Assembly: GCF_001684965.1 (NCBI RefSeq)
Contig: NZ_MAYG01000012.1
Span: forward strand, 558,001 to 622,000
Direction of reading: 5' to 3'
From: Chryseobacterium arthrosphaerae
Lineage (GTDB): Bacteria > Bacteroidota > Bacteroidia > Flavobacteriales > Weeksellaceae
DNA length: 64,000 bases
Shown: positions 1-9,904 of the stretch, in pieces
Numbering within the stretch: position 1 is the stretch's first letter
How the letters are laid out: each line of letters starts with the position of its first letter
Program-made: the position numbers and the translations under genes
Notes under the pieces: generated by a model
What the model was told of the DNA's origin: nothing
The model's database searches: none
The model's input: the letters and a program-made list of their open reading frames with translations, nothing else

Positions 1-192
1 ATCCGGGTGCTGATAGAGCTTTACCCTGCTATGTTTCTGAGCAAGTTCCCGGCATACCTCGAGGGCATTGTCCGGAGACTGATCTTCTACCAGAACAACC
101 TCATAGACTTCATCGAACTGAAGGGCAGATGCTACAGCCTGGGATACATATTTTTCAGCATTATAGACGGGAATGATTACGGAAATTTTCAT
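1..192 (-). CDS. Glycosyltransferase family 2, N-terminal fragment (runs off window)
   Basis: Only the first 64 codons lie in the window; the gene continues beyond base 1. The translated start MKISVIIPVYNAEKYV is the classic GT-A/GT2 opening strand, followed by a VLVEDQSPDN stretch that matches the nucleotide-binding E/D-D-x-S-x-D pattern. It would transfer a sugar from a nucleotide donor during assembly of the surface glycan. It is the last visible gene of the long minus-strand polysaccharide operon, 130 bases after the preceding glycosyltransferase. Substrate cannot be told from the fragment. Confidence 0.8.
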   Translation of the reverse strand, partial: MKISVIIPVYNAEKYVSQAVASALQFDEVYEVVLVEDQSPDNALEVCRELAQKHSRVKLYQHPD

Positions 193-322
193 CTTTATCG
201 GCTTATGTTTTTTATGGGCACAAAATTAATCTTTCTTTGACAGTACTCATTGGAAATGTCTGTTTTTATTTAATTAAGCTTATGTAAAACAGATGAAAAT
301 CCTATCTTTTACATTTTGCTTT

Positions 323-1147
323 TTAAAGATATTTATAGTTTTTAAACAGGCCTATTCGATATAAAAATTTTAGTAATCTTGATTTTTTCAATTTATTTAT
401 CTTGTCTATAGAATTCTTTGCGCTAAAATATAAATTAATTTTATCAATTAATTCTTCAGTCTGGAATTCAGAAAAATGAAAATTTTCTACCAGTGTTTTT
501 CTTCTTTCTTCTCTTCTTAAAGCCTGTGATTTGGGATCAGAACTGATGCCATCCTTATAAAAGCGGGATATGGTTTGTTCAATAGGTCTGTAAGTGCAGT
601 TATATTTGAAAATAGAAATTAAAAACCATTTCCAATCTGAACAGATTTTCAGATTTTCGTCGTAAAGGCCTACTTTTTCAAAAGCGCTTCTTTTTATAAA
701 TGTACTGGGATGCCAGATCGTTTCTTCAATAAAATCTAAAAATGAAATGATCTCCTTAGTAGGTTTAAAAATATCCTTACTGTCGTCATCTATCATCAAA
801 TTACCGGAGATAATATCATCTGTGTGGAGTAGTGGGATTACTTTTTCTACCACAGATTCATTGAGGAGTTCATCCCCACTGTTTAGAAAAAGTATATATT
901 CCCCAGTAGCTTTCTCAATGCCTTTGTTCATCGCATGATAAATTCCACGGTCGGGTTCACTTACCCAGTAGTTTATTTTGGACTGATTGCTTTCTATAAG
1001 TTCTTTGCTCCCGTCAGAACTTCCTCCATCAATTACTATATATTGAAAATCTTTATTGGTTTGCCGGAATACACTATCCATGGTTTTTTGTAAACCATTC
1101 CGGTTATTGAAATTAATTGTTATGACTGTAAGGGACTTATTGAGCAT
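323..1147 (-). CDS. Glycosyltransferase family 2 (WcaE-like)
   Basis: A 274-residue GT-A fold enzyme. It opens with LTVITINFNNRNGL, then has IVIDGGSSDGS (nucleotide binding, about residues 38-48) and FLNSGDE (about 87-93), a variant of the metal-binding DxD region. The SDRGIYHAMNKGIEKATG-type segment resembles colanic-acid WcaE-like transferases. The C-terminus is basic and may touch the membrane. It lies 66 bases downstream of gmd, so it may use the GDP-fucose made by the two preceding genes; that link is inferred from position only. Confidence 0.85.
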   Translation of the reverse strand: MLNKSLTVITINFNNRNGLQKTMDSVFRQTNKDFQYIVIDGGSSDGSKELIESNQSKINYWVSEPDRGIYHAMNKGIEKATGEYILFLNSGDELLNESVVEKVIPLLHTDDIISGNLMIDDDSKDIFKPTKEIISFLDFIEETIWHPSTFIKRSAFEKVGLYDENLKICSDWKWFLISIFKYNCTYRPIEQTISRFYKDGISSDPKSQALRREERRKTLVENFHFSEFQTEELIDKINLYFSAKNSIDKINKLKKSRLLKFLYRIGLFKNYKYL

Positions 1148-1213
1148 ATTTTGAATATTTTTTGTGAAAATCTGTTTATATTGTGAAGTGAAATGATTCT
1201 GTAATTTAAAAAA

Positions 1214-2287
1214 TCATATTTTTAAATCATATTCAATCATTTCTTTACAAAGAGATTTTACTGTGTACTGTGGTTGCCAGCCGAGAATATTTTTTGCTTT
1301 TGTAGGGTCACCAATGAGGAGATCAACTTCTGTTGGACGATAATAATTAGGATCTACTTTTACAACTGTTTTACCTAATGGTAGCTGGTAATTCGGGTTG
1401 TTACAGCGTAGTACCTTAGCCGTTTCATTTTCCTGGCTCCCTTCAAAGGCCAGTTCTATTCCCACTTCTTCAAAAGCCATAATAAGAAAATCTCTTACCA
1501 TAGTAGTTTCTCCCGTTGCCAGAACAAAATCGTCCGGTTTATCTTGTTGCAGCATTCTCCACATTCCTTCAACATAATCTTTAGCATGCCCCCAATCTCT
1601 TTTAGCATTTAAATTCCCCAGATATAGACAGTCTTGTTTGTTTTTTGCTATATTAGCTACTGCCATGGTTATTTTTCGTGTAACAAAAGTTTCTCCTCTT
1701 CTGGGAGATTCATGATTGAATAAAATACCATTGCAGGCATACATTCCATAGGCTTCCCTGTAATTTTTCGTTATCCAGAAACCATAAATTTTTGCTGCAC
1801 CATAAGGAGAACGGGGATAAAAAGGAGAGTTTTCATCATAAAAACCTTTTTCATTTTTATTGGATGGCATCCCACCGTATAATTCCGAGGTAGAAGCCTG
1901 GTAAATTTTCGTCTTATGGGTTAGCCCTAAAATCCTGATTGCTTCTAATAAACGCAGTGTACCCAAACCATCTACGTTGGCAACATATTCCGGCATATCA
2001 AAACTCACTTTCACATGGCTCATTGCACCAAGATTATAGATTTCGTCCGGTTGTACCTCTTGTATGATTCTGATGATATTGGTAGAGTCTGTAAGATCTC
2101 CGTAATGTAATTTGAAATTCACATTATTTTCATGCTGATCCAGATACAGGTGATCAATTCTTTGAGTGTTAAAAGAGGAGGCTCTTCGTTTTACCCCATG
2201 AACTTCATAGCCTTTTTCTAAAAGAAGTTCGGCAAGATAAGAACCATCCTGTCCTGTAACTCCTGTAATAAGTGCTTTTTTCATCAT
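1214..2287 (-). CDS. gmd: GDP-mannose 4,6-dehydratase
   Basis: 357 residues, full length for Gmd. It converts GDP-D-mannose to GDP-4-keto-6-deoxy-D-mannose, the first committed step to GDP-L-fucose. The Rossmann motif [13 protein letters not shown] is at residues 8-20 and the SDR catalytic pair is Y162/K166 in SPYGAAK. The stretches [11 protein letters not shown] and [15 protein letters not shown] are family hallmarks. Its ATG overlaps the TGA stop of fcl (ATGATG), implying translational coupling; a second ATG one codon later could also serve. Cytosolic. Confidence 0.97.
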   Translation of the reverse strand: MMKKALITGVTGQDGSYLAELLLEKGYEVHGVKRRASSFNTQRIDHLYLDQHENNVNFKLHYGDLTDSTNIIRIIQEVQPDEIYNLGAMSHVKVSFDMPEYVANVDGLGTLRLLEAIRILGLTHKTKIYQASTSELYGGMPSNKNEKGFYDENSPFYPRSPYGAAKIYGFWITKNYREAYGMYACNGILFNHESPRRGETFVTRKITMAVANIAKNKQDCLYLGNLNAKRDWGHAKDYVEGMWRMLQQDKPDDFVLATGETTMVRDFLIMAFEEVGIELAFEGSQENETAKVLRCNNPNYQLPLGKTVVKVDPNYYRPTEVDLLIGDPTKAKNILGWQPQYTVKSLCKEMIEYDLKI

Positions 2288-3210
2288 TTGTTTAAAAATT
2301 TTTCTTGATAAACTTGTTTTATTCCATCTTCCAGAGATATATCAGGAGACCAGCCCATAGAATTAATCTTAGAAGAATCCATTAGCTTTCTGGGAGTACC
2401 ATTGGGTTTTTCTGTATCCCAAACTATATTTCCTTCATATTGGGTAATATCTTTAATCTGCATGGCCAGTTCTGATATAGAGATTTCCCTGGATGAACCT
2501 ATATTTATATGTCCACTTTCATTGTAGTTATTCATCAGGAATACACATGCCTTTGCAAGGTCATCTACATGTAAAAATTCCCTAAAAGGGCTTCCATCGC
2601 CCCATAAAACCACTTCCTTTACGTTGTTTTGTTTGGCTTCAAAAAACTTTCTGAGCATAGCCGGTAAAACATGAGAGTTATTGAGGTCATAGTTATCATT
2701 AGGGCCATAAAGATTGGTTGGCATTGCGGAAATGAAATTACAGTCATACTGACTTCTGTATGCATCACACATTTTTATCCCGGCAATTTTTGCTATGGCA
2801 TAGGGTTCATTGGTCTGTTCTAAAAAACCACTTAATAAATATTCCTCTTTTAAAGGTTGTGGAGCAAGCTTGGGATATATACAGCTGGAGCCTAAAAAAA
2901 GTAATTTCTTTACCCCATGTAAATAACTTTGATGAATGACATTAGTCTCAATCATAAGATTCTGGTAAAGAAAATCAGCACGATAAGTATTATTAGCATA
3001 AATGCCTCCTACTTTGGCCGCAGCAAGAAAAACATATTCCGGCTTTTCGGTTTCAAAAAATGATTGTACATTTTTTTGATCTGTAAGGTCTAATTCGTCT
3101 GAAGTTCTAGTAACAATATTGTTAAAACCATTTGAAGTTAAATTTCTTACAATGGCGCTTCCTACCATACCTCGATGTCCTGCAATGTATATTTTAGAGT
3201 TTGGGTTCAT
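2284..3210 (-). CDS. fcl: GDP-L-fucose synthase
   Basis: 308 residues. A bifunctional 3,5-epimerase/4-reductase of the SDR family that turns the Gmd product into GDP-L-fucose using NADPH. Visible are GHRGMVG (residues 11-17), the LGSSCIYP stretch that carries the catalytic Ser/Cys (about 107-113), and YAIAK with Y137/K141. It overlaps the upstream glycosyltransferase by 17 bases and gmd by 4, so the three are tightly coupled. With gmd it shows that the glycan very likely contains L-fucose or a derivative. Confidence 0.97.
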   Translation of the reverse strand: MNPNSKIYIAGHRGMVGSAIVRNLTSNGFNNIVTRTSDELDLTDQKNVQSFFETEKPEYVFLAAAKVGGIYANNTYRADFLYQNLMIETNVIHQSYLHGVKKLLFLGSSCIYPKLAPQPLKEEYLLSGFLEQTNEPYAIAKIAGIKMCDAYRSQYDCNFISAMPTNLYGPNDNYDLNNSHVLPAMLRKFFEAKQNNVKEVVLWGDGSPFREFLHVDDLAKACVFLMNNYNESGHINIGSSREISISELAMQIKDITQYEGNIVWDTEKPNGTPRKLMDSSKINSMGWSPDISLEDGIKQVYQEKFLNK

Positions 3211-4225
3211 AATTGTAGTTGTAACGAATTTTATAATAAACTATTTTTAACAGATTCCTGAAGTTTGATTTCAAAATTTCATAAAAAGATTTGCTTTTTT
3301 TAGGTAAAGCATTTTTCAAAATTACATATTTGCAATCTATTTTTGAGATTCTCTCAATATCGTTTTCAATTATTTTCTGATGATAATTCTGATATAATTT
3401 TTTCAGGGAAACTGAGTTATCCAAGGAATATCTGTCATAGTATTTTGCTAAAGTTTCAGGGTTTTTATATTTAAAATTTGAAAAATGATAAAACACTAAA
3501 GGCGAATTGTCCGGCATAAGGTATTTATTGTCTTCTGTAGCCACTAATCCTATTCTTTCATGCAAATTCCATGGGGCAGCGTTATAGCCCATTTTATTGA
3601 GAACTTTTACGTTTTTGAAAAATATAGGGGAAAAATTCATCCATATCTGATCTACAAACAGTCCTTTTTCCGGTCGGTTATAGCAAAGAGATAACAGCCT
3701 TTCTTCCCACCAGTCGAGAAGGTTTTTGGTATTTTCAGAATTACCCCTTAATCCAATAAATCCAAGGTTGTATATACCAAAATTAAGAAAAGTGTTTTCT
3801 ACCGGTTTGTAGCCATCCAAAGGAATGGAACTCAGAATATGAGGGGTGAGCAGGATGTCTGCTTTGTCTTCAAATTCCGCATTGAGGATCGATAACTGAT
3901 CAAATATCTCAATATCCGGATCGAAGTAATATATGAATTCCGTATTGGGATTCTTGGCTAATAAGTACTTGAAAAATGATGCCTTCACAGAGGTGTTAAA
4001 CTCTATGATGTCATATTTCATCCATAATTCATCAAAATTCTTTATTCCAATATCTTTCATTTCCACAATGTCACATTGGAAAGAATCATAATCTATTTCA
4101 CTGGATTTTTCATCGCACAATCCTATCACAAATTTGAAGTTTTCACCATATTTATTAACAGAGTTTTTTAAAACTTTAGCTTGTGCAAGATAGTTGTTGG
4201 AGCAGATTGTGAAAGCTATATTCAT
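3194..4225 (-). CDS. Putative GT-A glycosyltransferase with DPD motif
   Basis: 343 residues. The start MNIAFTICSNNYLAQAKVL and the motif YYFDPDIEIF (about residue 99-108) resemble GT8-like/GT-A transferases that sample a retained DxD metal site. Later segments such as NLGFIGLRG, FVDQIWMNF and PLVFYHFSNFK are typical of a Bacteroidetes group of polysaccharide-locus transferases. The tail is basic and aromatic, suggesting peripheral membrane contact. The stop lies inside fcl. Donor and acceptor are unknown; assignment to a precise GT family is tentative. Confidence 0.7.
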   Translation of the reverse strand: MNIAFTICSNNYLAQAKVLKNSVNKYGENFKFVIGLCDEKSSEIDYDSFQCDIVEMKDIGIKNFDELWMKYDIIEFNTSVKASFFKYLLAKNPNTEFIYYFDPDIEIFDQLSILNAEFEDKADILLTPHILSSIPLDGYKPVENTFLNFGIYNLGFIGLRGNSENTKNLLDWWEERLLSLCYNRPEKGLFVDQIWMNFSPIFFKNVKVLNKMGYNAAPWNLHERIGLVATEDNKYLMPDNSPLVFYHFSNFKYKNPETLAKYYDRYSLDNSVSLKKLYQNYHQKIIENDIERISKIDCKYVILKNALPKKSKSFYEILKSNFRNLLKIVYYKIRYNYNYEPKL

Positions 4226-4341
4226 AGGATTTTGGTAGTGAAAGTTGTTGAAATGTCTTAATATATTGTAAAAAATAAATTACTTTACTGAGATTGATTT
4301 TTTTAGTCTTGTAATTACCCGGGAGACTTCCGGAATAAAAT

Positions 4342-5256
4342 TTATTTCCTGAACTTCAGTATTACACGGAATAATTTTTTAGATACATTTAATAACCCCA
4401 TATCTTTAATCAATTTCTTAAAAAATAAAAAGAGCTTAAAAGTATTCGATTCTTTTAGATTTCTTATTTCAATTGTTAATTCGTTAACCTTATTATAGTT
4501 AATGTCTAAGTGCTTTAAAAGCAATTTATTGAAGTCTGAATTTGAAATCACTTTTTCAGCTTCATTATAGAAAAGCATTTGATATAATATCATATGTTTC
4601 CTGTCCCGGGACATACTTCTTGCATGTTTTCTATACAAGGCCAGCGGAGCGTTCAGGAAAATGAAATCAATATTTTTCTGTGCAATTTGAATCCAGAAAA
4701 GCCAGTCTTCCTTTGCTTTTAAATTTTCATTAAAACCTATATTTTCAAAAAGAGATTTTGGAAAAAATCCACAATGAATAGGAATCGTAAATGTAAGGTC
4801 CCATTGGTACAGGATAGACTCAAAATTGAGCAAATCCTGAGATAACTTGCAAAAAGGCGGTAATAACTCTTGCTTATTGGAGTCATCAAACAGGCAAAAA
4901 TCTGACACTACAATTGCTTCTTTATCTTGTATCAGATTTACTGAATCTGAAAACTTGGTTTGAACCAGGATGTCATCTGCATCTAAAAACTGAATATAAT
5001 CCCCGGTTATGACCTTCAGAGCGGCATTTCTTGCAGAAGACAGCCCTCCGTTTTCTTTGTAAAGGTATTTGAAACGGTTGTCTTTTTTTACCCATTTATC
5101 AGCTTCTTCACCGGTGTTATCGGGAGAACCGTCATTTACGATGATGCATTCCCAGTTTTCATAGGTCTGATCCTGAATAGACTGCAGCGATTCGTCCAAA
5201 AACCGTGCTTGATTATAACAGGGAACAATTACAGATATTTTGGGATTCATTTTCAT
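4342..5256 (-). CDS. Glycosyltransferase family 2
   Basis: 304 residues. N-terminal GT2 domain with ISVIVPCYNQARFLDES, then IIVNDGSPDNTGE and FLDADD (DxD-type metal site, about residue 94). The KAKEDWLFW stretch supplies the usual ED acid pair near the base position. The first 100 residues are strikingly like those of the transferase at 8121-8993 while the C-terminal halves diverge, suggesting paralogs with different acceptors. It starts 116 bases from the preceding gene's region and is followed by an AT-rich gap. Cytosolic face of the inner membrane. Confidence 0.87.
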   Translation of the reverse strand: MKMNPKISVIVPCYNQARFLDESLQSIQDQTYENWECIIVNDGSPDNTGEEADKWVKKDNRFKYLYKENGGLSSARNAALKVITGDYIQFLDADDILVQTKFSDSVNLIQDKEAIVVSDFCLFDDSNKQELLPPFCKLSQDLLNFESILYQWDLTFTIPIHCGFFPKSLFENIGFNENLKAKEDWLFWIQIAQKNIDFIFLNAPLALYRKHARSMSRDRKHMILYQMLFYNEAEKVISNSDFNKLLLKHLDINYNKVNELTIEIRNLKESNTFKLFLFFKKLIKDMGLLNVSKKLFRVILKFRK

Positions 5257-5433
5257 TTTTTTATCAAGAGGGTTTTATGTGTTTTTATGCTTCAGCTGAT
5301 AATAAGTAAAGCTTTATAAAATGCTTCTGTGAGACCGGCAATTGCTGAAGTTTTTCGGTCGAAGTTACAAAATTATTTTTTCCTGTACAGAACCGGAGGC
5401 TTCAGTGCCTGTTGTATCTGGTTGTATAATTCG

Positions 5434-6102
5434 TTATAAATAGGATGAATAAAGCTTTTTTAAATATTCATTGGGAGAATGGTCTGTAAAAAAATCTTCC
5501 GTAAGATTGTTGAATTCTATATTATAAAAAGAACCCTCGTCTACACTTTCATAGTTTGCCTTTTTGCCAAGGTGATCTTCAAGCGCTGACAGAATCTCAG
5601 GTAGTGAATACTGGTAAGGATATGCAAGATTAATAATCTCATGGTTAAAATCGTTGATATATTTTCCGACAAATGCTGCAATATCATCGGTTCCGATCAG
5701 GATTCTTCTTGCATTGTTGTGGATCGTCAGTTTATTTTCAGACAGGATTGAACTTTTCAGGAAATTGATGAGGGTGTTGGGATTTCCTCCACGGCCCACT
5801 GCATTGCCTACCCTGAAAATAATGAAGTTTGAATGCTGTTCTGCAATTATTTTTTCAATAGTCAGCTTATGCATCACATAAGGGCTGGCTGTCTTACTGG
5901 CATCATAAATACTGCATGTGGAAAAATAAATCAGCTTTTTATCAGGATGCTGATTCATAACTGATTTCAGGAGTGATATTTCTCTTTCAAATTCAGCAGG
6001 ATTTTTTTCCAATGAATTGGAAACCCCTGATGCAAAAAAAATAACATCTTCTCTGTCGTAAAATCTTATGGCATTTGCCAGAATTCCGTTACCAATTATC
6101 AT
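5434..6102 (-). CDS. Short SDR / NAD-dependent epimerase-like protein, probably frameshifted near its 3' end
   Basis: 222 residues as read, shorter than the usual ~300 of extended SDRs. It has a minimal glycine motif (GNGILANAI), a YFSTCSIYD strand with catalytic Ser, and a Y-x3-K pair in SPYVMHK, as in sugar epimerases/reductases. The reading frame ends with LYSSYL just after a run of six A (coding strand, about 5458-5463). In the +1 frame, coding continues for 27 more residues to a TAA at 5373-5375 and reads like protein (IYNELYNQIQQALKPPVLY). One A fewer would give a smooth 242-residue product. It may modify a nucleotide sugar; no substrate can be named. Confidence 0.7.
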   Translation of the reverse strand: MIIGNGILANAIRFYDREDVIFFASGVSNSLEKNPAEFEREISLLKSVMNQHPDKKLIYFSTCSIYDASKTASPYVMHKLTIEKIIAEQHSNFIIFRVGNAVGRGGNPNTLINFLKSSILSENKLTIHNNARRILIGTDDIAAFVGKYINDFNHEIINLAYPYQYSLPEILSALEDHLGKKANYESVDEGSFYNIEFNNLTEDFFTDHSPNEYLKKLYSSYL

Positions 6103-6156
6103 ATGTGTTCTTATCTCATTAAGATGTTAGTTTGATTTTTTTATATCTGAATGGAA

Positions 6157-7002
6157 TTAAAGTTTTTTAAATATCTTAAAAAGTCCAAGAGTATTTCCCA
6201 GTTTTGCCCATCTTGAATTTTTCACATGGTTCAGTTTATTCAGTGCCTGATCATATTTATATTTCGGAACATAGCTTTGAAGGAAATGGTCTTCAATACT
6301 AATGTTTCTTCTTTCTGCCATTTTTATCAGGGCTACCCAGTGCCAAAACAATGCCTTTTCTGCATTTTTTGTTGTAGAGATGCCGGTGTCATGGATCCTG
6401 TATAAATATAAATCTTCATCAATATACTTAACGGGAGCGATCTCGCACATTTTCATGTACCAGTCTTTATCTTCAGCAATTTTCAGAAAAGGATCAATAC
6501 CTGATGTCTTTTCATATATTTTTTTCTTAAAAGTGACAAAATGTGAAATTTCAGCATTGAAATTGAAATAAGTCTGATCCAGACCTGTAATTTGTTGGGC
6601 CTTATGAACAGATATGGGGTTAAGATATTCATCACAACGGACAAAGTTTGAATACACCATGCCTACTTCAGGATAGTCGGCATGAGTTCTTAAAACAAGT
6701 TCCAGGGCACGTGCGGCAAGGGCATCGTCAGGATCTAAAAATCCGCATATTTCTGCCTCAGCAAGTTCGATTAACCTTTTTTTTGTATATCCGATTCCTC
6801 TGTTTTGGTCATTCTGATTGATTTTAAACCGCAGATCATCACCGATGATCTTTTTGATGACTTCAAGAGAATCATCAGTAGAGCCATCATCTAAAATTAC
6901 CGCTTCCCAGTCTGTTTCAGTCTGCGCAATCAAACTCTGGTAACATTTTTCAAAAAAATGACCATTATTATAATTAGCGATAAGTACACTGAATTTACTC
7001 AT
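6157..7002 (-). CDS. Glycosyltransferase family 2
   Basis: 281 residues. It opens with KFSVLIANYNNGHFF, then AVILDDGSTDDS and GFLDPDDAL (metal-binding DPDD), and ends its catalytic part with IAEDKDWYMKM, the ED base region of GT2. The start overlaps the end of the WbsX-like gene by 8 bases, so the pair is likely co-translated. Base composition of this pair appears a little richer in GC than the fucose genes downstream, consistent with mosaic assembly of the locus. Acceptor unknown. Confidence 0.87.
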   Translation of the reverse strand: MSKFSVLIANYNNGHFFEKCYQSLIAQTETDWEAVILDDGSTDDSLEVIKKIIGDDLRFKINQNDQNRGIGYTKKRLIELAEAEICGFLDPDDALAARALELVLRTHADYPEVGMVYSNFVRCDEYLNPISVHKAQQITGLDQTYFNFNAEISHFVTFKKKIYEKTSGIDPFLKIAEDKDWYMKMCEIAPVKYIDEDLYLYRIHDTGISTTKNAEKALFWHWVALIKMAERRNISIEDHFLQSYVPKYKYDQALNKLNHVKNSRWAKLGNTLGLFKIFKKL

Positions 7003-8116
7003 TTCTACTGTGTTTATTCAATATTTTTTTTAGTGCGTTCAGATATCCGAAGCCATTTTTTCTATCAGGTTCAAGGATATTTCCTTCTGCCCATTCATTC
7101 CATGATTTCACCACTAAAAACTGTTCCGGATAGTTTTTATCTTCAAGGTATTGTACCGCTTTTTCTACCTGCACTTCGAAAAGTTCCGGAGAATTGTTGG
7201 CCAGTATGATCCCCCTGTAGCCGCTTCTGGGGGTATTATCCCAGTTAGGCAGAATACACGGATATGTAGGAACGTTGCTTTCCTCAAATTTTAAATCGTT
7301 TACCACTGCATGAGCATCCTGAATCCTTACCTTAGGCTGTTCTTTTTTCTTAATTCCGATTAATCCTTTTATTCTGTTTTTATAATACTGGGAATGGGAG
7401 ATATATTCTTTGCCGATATGGGGTATCCATGCTTTCTGGAAGGCATTTGAAATCTTACTGTCATAGCCCATAGCCCTGAAGTCAAGATCATCACGCAGCT
7501 TATTGGAAGCCATGACATAGAGGTCATCAAATCCGTTTTTTCGGGCAAGCTCCCTGAATTTTGAGATATAATGAGGGTCCCCGTTATTTAAATGGTTAGA
7601 ATCATAAATAATGAAAAGAGGCCTGTTATCCACTTTGATATATCTTTCATCTTTAAAGAAAGGCAGAAGATATTCAAAATGAGCTATCAGGTCCTGCTCA
7701 TCCGGATAAGTCTGTTCTACCAGTATTTTTTCTGATAGTCCGTGCCATATTCCTGACCATGTTTCATTGGCCCAGCAAAAGCAAAAAGGGAAATCCGGTT
7801 TCCCTGACTTCAGGACGTCGTTGGCCACACGTTCCAACAATTGTTTTCCGTTGCCGAACCAGTAATGATAATAGATAAAACCATGTACACCATAATCTTT
7901 TGCCATCTGAGCCTGCTGTTCTCTCACTTCCGGAACGCGGAGATCATAATAGCCAAGATCTGCAGGGTATATGGGCTGATCATGCCCTTCAAAAAGAGGC
8001 TGGGCTTTGCTTACATTCGTCCATTCAGTAAATCCTTTACCCCACCATTCGTCATTTTCCGGAACAGGGTGATATTGTGGGAGATAAAATGCTAGGGGTT
8101 TTATTTTTTTCATCAA
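6995..8116 (-). CDS. WbsX-like glycosyltransferase / GH99-like protein
   Basis: 373 residues. The opening AFYLPQYHPVPENDEWWG, followed by FTEWTNVSKAQPLF and GFIYYHYWFGNG, is the hallmark of the Glyco_transf_WbsX family, which has a GH99-like TIM-barrel fold and is found in O-antigen and capsule loci. The C-terminal VVKSWNEWAEGNILEPD contains the conserved acidic WNEW segment near the presumed active site. No signal peptide, so it acts in the cytosol. It lies 4 bases from the upstream GT2 gene. The exact reaction of the family is poorly settled; transferase is the usual annotation. Confidence 0.9.
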   Translation of the reverse strand: MMKKIKPLAFYLPQYHPVPENDEWWGKGFTEWTNVSKAQPLFEGHDQPIYPADLGYYDLRVPEVREQQAQMAKDYGVHGFIYYHYWFGNGKQLLERVANDVLKSGKPDFPFCFCWANETWSGIWHGLSEKILVEQTYPDEQDLIAHFEYLLPFFKDERYIKVDNRPLFIIYDSNHLNNGDPHYISKFRELARKNGFDDLYVMASNKLRDDLDFRAMGYDSKISNAFQKAWIPHIGKEYISHSQYYKNRIKGLIGIKKKEQPKVRIQDAHAVVNDLKFEESNVPTYPCILPNWDNTPRSGYRGIILANNSPELFEVQVEKAVQYLEDKNYPEQFLVVKSWNEWAEGNILEPDRKNGFGYLNALKKILNKHSRNE

Positions 8117-8120
8117 TAAA

Positions 8121-8993
8121 TTATTTCGTTCTATACAGGATCTTATTTTTCAATATAATAAAAATAGGTGGAATCAAAAGTCGAATTAGTTTTCTACCTT
8201 TTTTTTCTTGAGGTCTTTCAGTTTTTGGGATCGGTTTGCCATAAGTTTCTATATATTTTGGACTTGAATAACAGATAGAAAGAAATAATTCATAGTTCTG
8301 ATTCATTTTTTCCGTATCTCTCATCATGCTGTTATCATGAAGTCTTATAAGGGTTTTGGTATGATCTTCATAGCCGATGTGCTGGAATTTAAAATCATTC
8401 AGGACACATCTGAGATTAAATTCCCAATCTTCCAGGGACTTTAAACGTTCATCAAAAGAGCCAATTGCTTTGAATATATCTTTATGATATAACGGAGCAG
8501 ATATTACAAAAGGGTTTTTAATCTTGAAAAGCTGCTTGATATCAACAGTGTCATCAAAGTTTAGATAAACCTCAGGAAGAAGATTATCTCTGCCAAAAAT
8601 CCGTTTATACTTGATTCCTTCTGAGTTTTCAAAATATCGGTATCCGGAAATAATAATATCAATATTTTGATCAAAAAACTTAGAGTGAGCTTCTAATTTC
8701 TTATTTTCTATTACATCATCGCAGTCAAGGAAAAGTAACCATTCTCCATTAGCTCTTTCTATTCCTGCATTTCTTGCGGAAGATAAACCGCCGTTCTTTT
8801 TATATAGATATTGAAAACGGCTGTCTTTTTCTATCCATTTTCTTGCAATATCTTCTGTGTTATCCGGTGATCCGTCATTCACGATGATGCATTCCCAATC
8901 CTTATATGTCTGTTCTACAACAGATTCCAGGCATTCATCAAGAAAATGAGCCTGATTGTAACAAGGAACGATTACTGAAATTTTTGGATTCAT
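8121..8993 (-). CDS. Glycosyltransferase family 2
   Basis: 290 residues. The N-terminal domain carries ISVIVPCYNQAHFLDE, IIVNDGSPDNTED and LFLDCDD. The last deviates from DxDD by having Cys between the Asp residues but keeps the two metal ligands. SLEDWEFNLR supplies the ED pair. The N-terminal ~90 residues are close to those of the protein at 4342-5256, while the rest differs. A run of hydrophobic residues near the C-terminus (LIPPIFIILKNK) may anchor it at the membrane. Spacing to the upstream GT2 is two bases. Confidence 0.87.
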   Translation of the reverse strand: MNPKISVIVPCYNQAHFLDECLESVVEQTYKDWECIIVNDGSPDNTEDIARKWIEKDSRFQYLYKKNGGLSSARNAGIERANGEWLLFLDCDDVIENKKLEAHSKFFDQNIDIIISGYRYFENSEGIKYKRIFGRDNLLPEVYLNFDDTVDIKQLFKIKNPFVISAPLYHKDIFKAIGSFDERLKSLEDWEFNLRCVLNDFKFQHIGYEDHTKTLIRLHDNSMMRDTEKMNQNYELFLSICYSSPKYIETYGKPIPKTERPQEKKGRKLIRLLIPPIFIILKNKILYRTK

Positions 8994-8995
8994 TT

Positions 8996-9904
8996 TTAAA
9001 TCATTTTATTTAAAAATTTATACAACGGCACCGGAATGTTATATTGTATTGCAATATTTAACCTTTTTATATTGAAAGGATATTTTTTGTAAGCTTCAAT
9101 ATATTGTGAAGGGAGTTTTTCTTTTGAAAAATAGTATTTCTGCGTTATACTATTTATAGTATTTTTTACATTACCTTCTTTATCAAACATCATTTGCAGA
9201 ATCAAGTTTTCTATCTCGATTCTATCTGCCTTTATTTTTGAAATATTTTCCTGATGCAATCTGTAATAGGCCAGTTTTTCAGGGACGTATCCGATTAAAT
9301 ACTTTTCACTTATTTTTAGCCAACGATAATAATCTTCAGCAATAAACATGGAATCATATTCGCCGGTTTCAATAATTGCTTCTGTCTTTATTAATGTAGT
9401 CAGGCCCGCAATTCTATTATTTTTTATCAGTTCTTTTCTGAAAATATAGGGATCTACCTCTCCTAATGCATCGTGATCTGCCATATCCTCTCCAATAGAG
9501 CTGTTTTCATCTATCGTATAAGTGTTGGTATGAATCATACCATATTCTTTTCCTAAAGATTCAATTTTAGCTACAGTTTTTTCTAAAAACTCAGGATGCA
9601 GATAATCATCTGCAGAAATAATTTTTATGTATTTCCCTTTTGCAAGTTTAATGCATTCATTCAACATGGTTGCCAGGCCTGTATTTTTAGTATGGAAGTT
9701 TTTTTCTGCAGAAAAATTATTATCTTCTAACCACTTTTCAAAAATTTCAACGGAATTATCGGGAGAGACGTCGTCACCCAGGATAAGCTGAATGTTTTTA
9801 TAGGTTTGATTTTTTATGCTATCTAAATTCTCCCTAATATATTGAGAATGATTATAGGCTGTAACAATAACTGTAACTAAAGGCTGTTCCATATTAATAC
9901 TCAT
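8996..9904 (-). CDS. Glycosyltransferase family 2
   Basis: 302 residues. Motifs in order: [42 protein letters not shown] (DD metal site) and [10 protein letters not shown] (ED base region). It overlaps the end of the aminotransferase gene fdtB by 11 bases, so it is probably translated with it; it may add the amino sugar made by FdtA/FdtB, but this is only suggested by position. Cytosolic, membrane-associated through the basic/hydrophobic tail. Confidence 0.87.
   Translation of the reverse strand: MSINMEQPLVTVIVTAYNHSQYIRENLDSIKNQTYKNIQLILGDDVSPDNSVEIFEKWLEDNNFSAEKNFHTKNTGLATMLNECIKLAKGKYIKIISADDYLHPEFLEKTVAKIESLGKEYGMIHTNTYTIDENSSIGEDMADHDALGEVDPYIFRKELIKNNRIAGLTTLIKTEAIIETGEYDSMFIAEDYYRWLKISEKYLIGYVPEKLAYYRLHQENISKIKADRIEIENLILQMMFDKEGNVKNTINSITQKYYFSKEKLPSQYIEAYKKYPFNIKRLNIAIQYNIPVPLYKFLNKMI

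Noticed and set aside
7..240. A 77-codon plus-strand open frame at the left edge
   Set aside because: The opposite strand encodes a clear GT2 N-terminus over the same bases.
4280..4378. Alternative reading frame at the 3' end of the GT2 gene (4342-5256) giving a tail ending in RLKKSISVK
   Set aside because: It would need an extra A in the A-run near 4375-4380, and the first joined residues look out of frame; the normal tail (KKLFRVILKFRK) is already a good ending.
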